Below the pieces are notes generated by a model that saw nothing but the letters and a program-made list of their open reading frames with translations, did not search any database and was not told the origin of the DNA. Shown here piece by piece: positions 60,201-64,000 of a stretch of DNA of 64,000 nt; within the stretch, counting starts at the first letter, position 1, and the number at the start of each line of letters is the position of its first letter. The position numbers and the translations under genes were made by a program. The stretch comes from Okapia johnstoni (lineage: Eukaryota > Chordata > Mammalia > Artiodactyla > Giraffidae), in assembly GCA_024291935.2 (NCBI GenBank), contig CM044309.1:101732628-101796627 (forward strand). The letters run 5' to 3'.

Positions 60201-63200
60201 TTGAATCACTGCCTTCTGTCTAAAAAGCTTGATCGTTCTTGCCGCAAAATACCCTGCTTCTAAAGGAATGCATACAGAAGTGCAATTAATAATAAAAAAA
60301 TAAAGAGATAACCGTGTCTTGTTACGTCGAATCCAAGGGGTGAGCACATGGATTCCATAACAACAGAACTGAAGTGTTGGTGCCTTGTCTTCTGAGGCTG
60401 AGCAAAGGGATTCATTTACACCAGTTTCCTTAATGTGGGTGCCTGTGAGTTTTGGATAGAATGCCCCCACTGGGGCTCCACTTCACAGCCCTCTGGCTGG
60501 AAATTGTGTAAATAAGACTGCAGGGTCAGCCTTCCGTTTTCAGCAGCACTGTCCTTAATTAGTCTGTGACACTCTTTCACATGAGCCTGCCCTGTTCCCG
60601 GGATCGTGTCTCACCCATCTAAGAGATCTATCTGATGCATACCTAGATCTTTCTGTATATGCCTTTAAAATCATTCTGGGGGTGTGCATACTGACATGCT
60701 GAGAAGGAGCATCTCTGGGTGTGTTGAGAATCCTGTAACTTAATCTGATCAAAAGATCTGGCTCGGTGGCTCCCTTTTAAATGACAAGTGGTTAGTTTCA
60801 GAAGCACACTGGAGCCTCAGCTGAGTTGGGCAGCTTGCTGAAAAGGAGCTGTTTGCCTGGGATATTTTTATATGATTAAATCCCATTCTTTTTCTCCCAC
60901 TGATCCATTGCTTGTCGTTTCCCACAAGCAACACTGCTCGGTGCCGCATGGTATGGTTTGTGCTGGGCCAGGCAGAGAACACTAATACTCAGTGCTGTCT
61001 GGTTTTGCAGGACTGCTGGGTTTCTGAGGTCAAATTGTAAACCTGGCCTTGCTCCTTGGAGGACTAGAAAAATACGTTTCATAACTTTCCATAGACCGAT
61101 GAAGAGAGTGAGAGAGAAAACCGTGAAGCCCATAGGCTCAGTTTAGATGAGCTGTGAGGTTGGAATTCATCAAGCAGGAAAGCTTGCTGTTGTTTAGGAA
61201 GCTTCCTTACCGTGAGGGGTCATGGCCGTGGGTGCCCAGTCGGTCATAGCTGAGGGCACTGAGGGACAAGGTAATCATTCAAATAGCCCAGCAGGCACAA
61301 ACACACGAGTTGATCATCTAGAGTAAACTTGCTGAAATAAAAACTTCCTTGTTAAAAATTACTTCCATGGAGGGTTACTGATAGAATGAGTGCCTGAGTT
61401 CAGTGATGATATTGTATCCTTGTTCCCCTGGAGACCGTTTGTTTGTTTCTTGTTTTTGTTTGTTTGAGTTTTGAATGGGACAGAATCTTCATCTTATACA
61501 CTGGAGCCCTAATGCCACAAAATGAATGAATGTCCTGAACCAGAGACTTATTCTCAGTAGAGTTGGGCAGGGAGGCTGTCAGTCTAGCTGAGAGAAGCAG
61601 TGGTGGCCGATCTTCCATGAGGATGTAAACTTAATAATCTTTATGAATTTTGAGCAACTCATAACTCTACTTCCTCACCCAAAGAAGCATTATGAAAAGA
61701 TTGCTTCTAAATCCTTTAGACATTCTCTGCACTTGTGATAGATGTCATTCTCTTTACCTTGAGGCGTTGGAAATGAATGTGGTGTGGTTTTTTTTATTTT
61801 TTTAAGAGATAAAAATGTATACTTTAGAAGGAGAAAATTGCATTTTCATGTTCAAGTTCACTCTTTGCACTTGATGTGGTCTGATCCAAATGTGAAGAAT
61901 TGTTTTTGACGTTATTTCTGTGTCTGCTGCATCCTAGGATGCTCGCATTATTATGCTGAAGTGCACTATCGCATGGGATAAATGGGGTGTTGGAAACCTG
62001 GCAATAGCATGAGGTTGCATTCTTTGGCCAGGCTCTTCCGGCTAGCTGTAACTTCTTCAGTTATTGAAACAGCTTTAATTTAACTTAGTAACAACACAGT
62101 AAAATTGTGTACAAGTATGTGTGTCTTTTATGAAAAAATGACCATCTTCCAAGTTGAATCGGTTTGTTTAGAGGCAAAAATAGCTTGTTATCTCTTGGAA
62201 AAAAGGTTATTTTAACATTCTTTAAAGGCCTGTTTTACCTAATCTGTGTCTTGAACTATAACATGTTATGTTACAAATTAAAATTTAAAGCATGTTCATT
62301 GCAAAGTTCTTAAATTGTAGGGCTGATTTCTGAATTCTAATTCAAATTTTCTGTCAGTAACTAGAGTTTCCTAATTCTTAGTGGCTTTTCTTTAAAAGAA
62401 ATTTGTGTACTTTGTGTATTTAAGTTTATGTGTGTGTGCACGCATGCACGTGTACACATGCATATATATCTGTATGTAGAATCTCTGCCAACCCTCTTCA
62501 CCAAAGACCTACGGGTGCACCACTCCCTGTCTTGTGTTTAACATGTTTCCAGCAGCTTAGAGAGATGGTATAAAAGTGAAATGAAAACCATGGAGCTTAT
62601 ATTGGAGTCTGATGTTTGAAAGAGAGATATTGGAAAAGGATGTTTTTTGGCTTGGCTCCCTTTTTAGATGTAATTGCTGCTTCATTAGGACTTGGAAGAG
62701 TTTCCTGTGGTTAAATTTAATCAAATGGCTCAGAATAACAAACTTGTACGCTCAAAATTCCAAAATAGCTCTATGCGCGAAACAGGACTTGCCTAAATTT
62801 AACACACATACACACACACACACAAACACATGAACATGAACACACACACATATCACTACCAACATCAGCAACTAGTTTGTGAAGTGCTGTGTGGTATAAT
62901 CTCAAACAAAATTCCTACTGCCTTTGGGTAGAGGATTAACAAATGATCACATACAGAGGTATAAATCATAACAAATACACTTCAGAGGGTCTGGGGTTTG
63001 TTTGTTTGGGGCAAAAAACAAAGCTTAAACATACATGTTATGTCTTTAACTGCACTAAATATTGCTCTTGAATAGATTTTGATCATTTTTTCTTCAGGCT
63101 GTGATGTGAGATTGTATCATGCTTCCCATTATACAGATGAGGGCATCAAAGCTTGAGCATCAGACCCCGAAACACAGGGCCAGCTAGTGTGCACAGTATG

Positions 63201-63697
63201 AGACAGACTCACACGTTCTTGATGTCACTACGTCACTTTCAGGCAATGCAATAGTAATCTCTCCCCACATTCACAAGTTGTCCAACTTGGGAGCCTTGGC
63301 TGAAGCGTTCTTAGTGATTTCTTTGCAATCATTGCATCAAAGTCTGACACTGATGCCATTTTCTAGGCAGTAAGTTTGTTTTCGACGAAATTTTAAGTTA
63401 TAAGCAGTAACTTAGGAATTAGCCTGGTTATTCCTTTTTTTTTTTTTTTTTTAGTTCCTTAATCTAAACTGCTTTGAAAGAGCTAAGTATATTTCTGCTT
63501 CATAATTCTTTGGAAACTATGGGAAATAGGTAATGAAATGACAAGAGTGGATAAGTTCAGTGCAAAGCAACATGAGTACAGGACATGGTAACCGAGGAAA
63601 GTGCAGCCTAGGAATGCTTGTGGTTCTGCAGAATAGCAAGTGGTTATGTTCATATCTCTTCCAACAGTGAGTGAGTCTGTAGATTTAAATAATGATG
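57288..63697. other. 6.4 kb of mostly single-copy intron
   Basis: Contains a run of about 24 T (57541-57564), a CA-rich tract at 62800-62850 and a T run at 63438-63452. Between 57600 and 57900 is a stretch with several ATTA-type words that reads like a conserved element. No gene was recognised. Confidence 0.5.
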
Positions 63698-63981
63698 GCT
63701 CTGCAGAGGACATGGCGACCCACTCCAGTACTCTTGCCTGGAAAATCCCATGGACAGAGGCGCCTGATAGGCTACAGTCCATGGGGTCGAGAAGAGTCGG
63801 ACACGACTGAGCAACTTCACTTTCACTTTTCCCTTTCATGCACTGGAGGAGGAAATGGCAACCCACTCCAGTGTTCTTGCCTGGAGAATCCCAGGGACGG
63901 CGGAGCCTGGTAAGCTGCTGTCTGTGGGGTCGCACAGAGTCGGACACGACTGAAGTGACTTAGAAACAGCAACAGCAGCTT
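63698..63981 (+). mobile_element. BOV-A2 dimeric SINE
   Basis: Two bodies (each with gacccactccagtactcttg- or aacccactccagtgttcttg-like text) joined by tcactttcacttttcccttt. The element ends in an agcaacagcagc tail. The 5' side starts inside the first unit. Confidence 0.93.
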
Positions 63982-64000
63982 TGCTCTGAATGATGTTTGG

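Larger units (their letters stand above)
46841..64000 (+). other. ZNF521: ZNF521 intron downstream of the 85-bp exon (partial)
   Basis: It starts with gtaagt and runs off the window end. It is AT-rich, largely single-copy and strikingly poor in young retrotransposons: two Bov-tA copies in the first 16.8 kb and one BOV-A2 at the very end. A (CA)n microsatellite and several homopolymer T runs are present. No finger-encoding exon was seen. Confidence 0.88.

Noticed and set aside
63483..63947. 154-codon minus-strand ORF
   Set aside because: Most of it is translated BOV-A2 SINE sequence, recognisable by the SCPTLLDPMDCSL-type text that recurs in other SINE copies here.
46841..64000. Next ZNF521 exon carrying the last three fingers
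   Set aside because: Looked for CxxC-type text after an AG acceptor in phase 1 and found none; it should lie beyond the window.
1..64000. CRISPR arrays, operons, prophage or bacterial insertion sequences
   Set aside because: The spliced gene and ruminant retrotransposons show nuclear vertebrate DNA; the regularly recurring sequences are dispersed SINEs.

Overview
The window is vertebrate nuclear DNA from a ruminant, most likely a bovid. The evidence is many tRNA-Glu-derived Bov-tA and BOV-A2 SINEs, BovB (RTE-clade) LINEs including one near-complete copy, and CHR-type cetartiodactyl SINEs, together with older L1, MIR and L2-like relics. I cannot tell cattle, sheep, goat and buffalo apart from this sequence alone.

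The only gene I can support is ZNF521 (EHZF/Evi3 family) on the + strand, and only its central part is present. One very large coding exon at 9583-12935 encodes 1,118 residues with about 25 C2H2 zinc fingers. A second, 85-bp coding exon at 46756-46840 carries one more finger. Everything else is intron: the 3' end of the intron before the large exon (1-9582), a complete 33,820-bp intron (12936-46755), and at least 17 kb of the next intron (46841-64000). The first exons with the N-terminal NuRD-recruiting motif, and the last exons with the C-terminal three fingers, lie outside the window. Both exons have consensus splice sites and matching phases (large exon phase 1 to 0, small exon phase 0 to 1), so the gene looks intact.

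Retrotransposons are unevenly spread. The middle of the big intron (14.4-43.4 kb) holds about 20 young ruminant insertions, including a nest at 20.9-27.6 kb where an old L1 is interrupted by another L1 fragment, a 3.3-kb BovB and two SINEs. By contrast 5.3-14.4 kb has none and 43.4-63.7 kb has only two. Those quiet stretches are mostly single-copy AT-rich DNA, which fits the dense long-range regulatory elements known around this developmental gene, but no individual enhancer can be proven from sequence alone.

I found no previously undescribed gene system. The best leads are small: a 45-bp local duplication embedded in an L1, a pair of about 98-bp diverged non-coding duplicates, the repeat-poor blocks, a four-cysteine degenerate finger, and the possible read-through isoform of the large exon.
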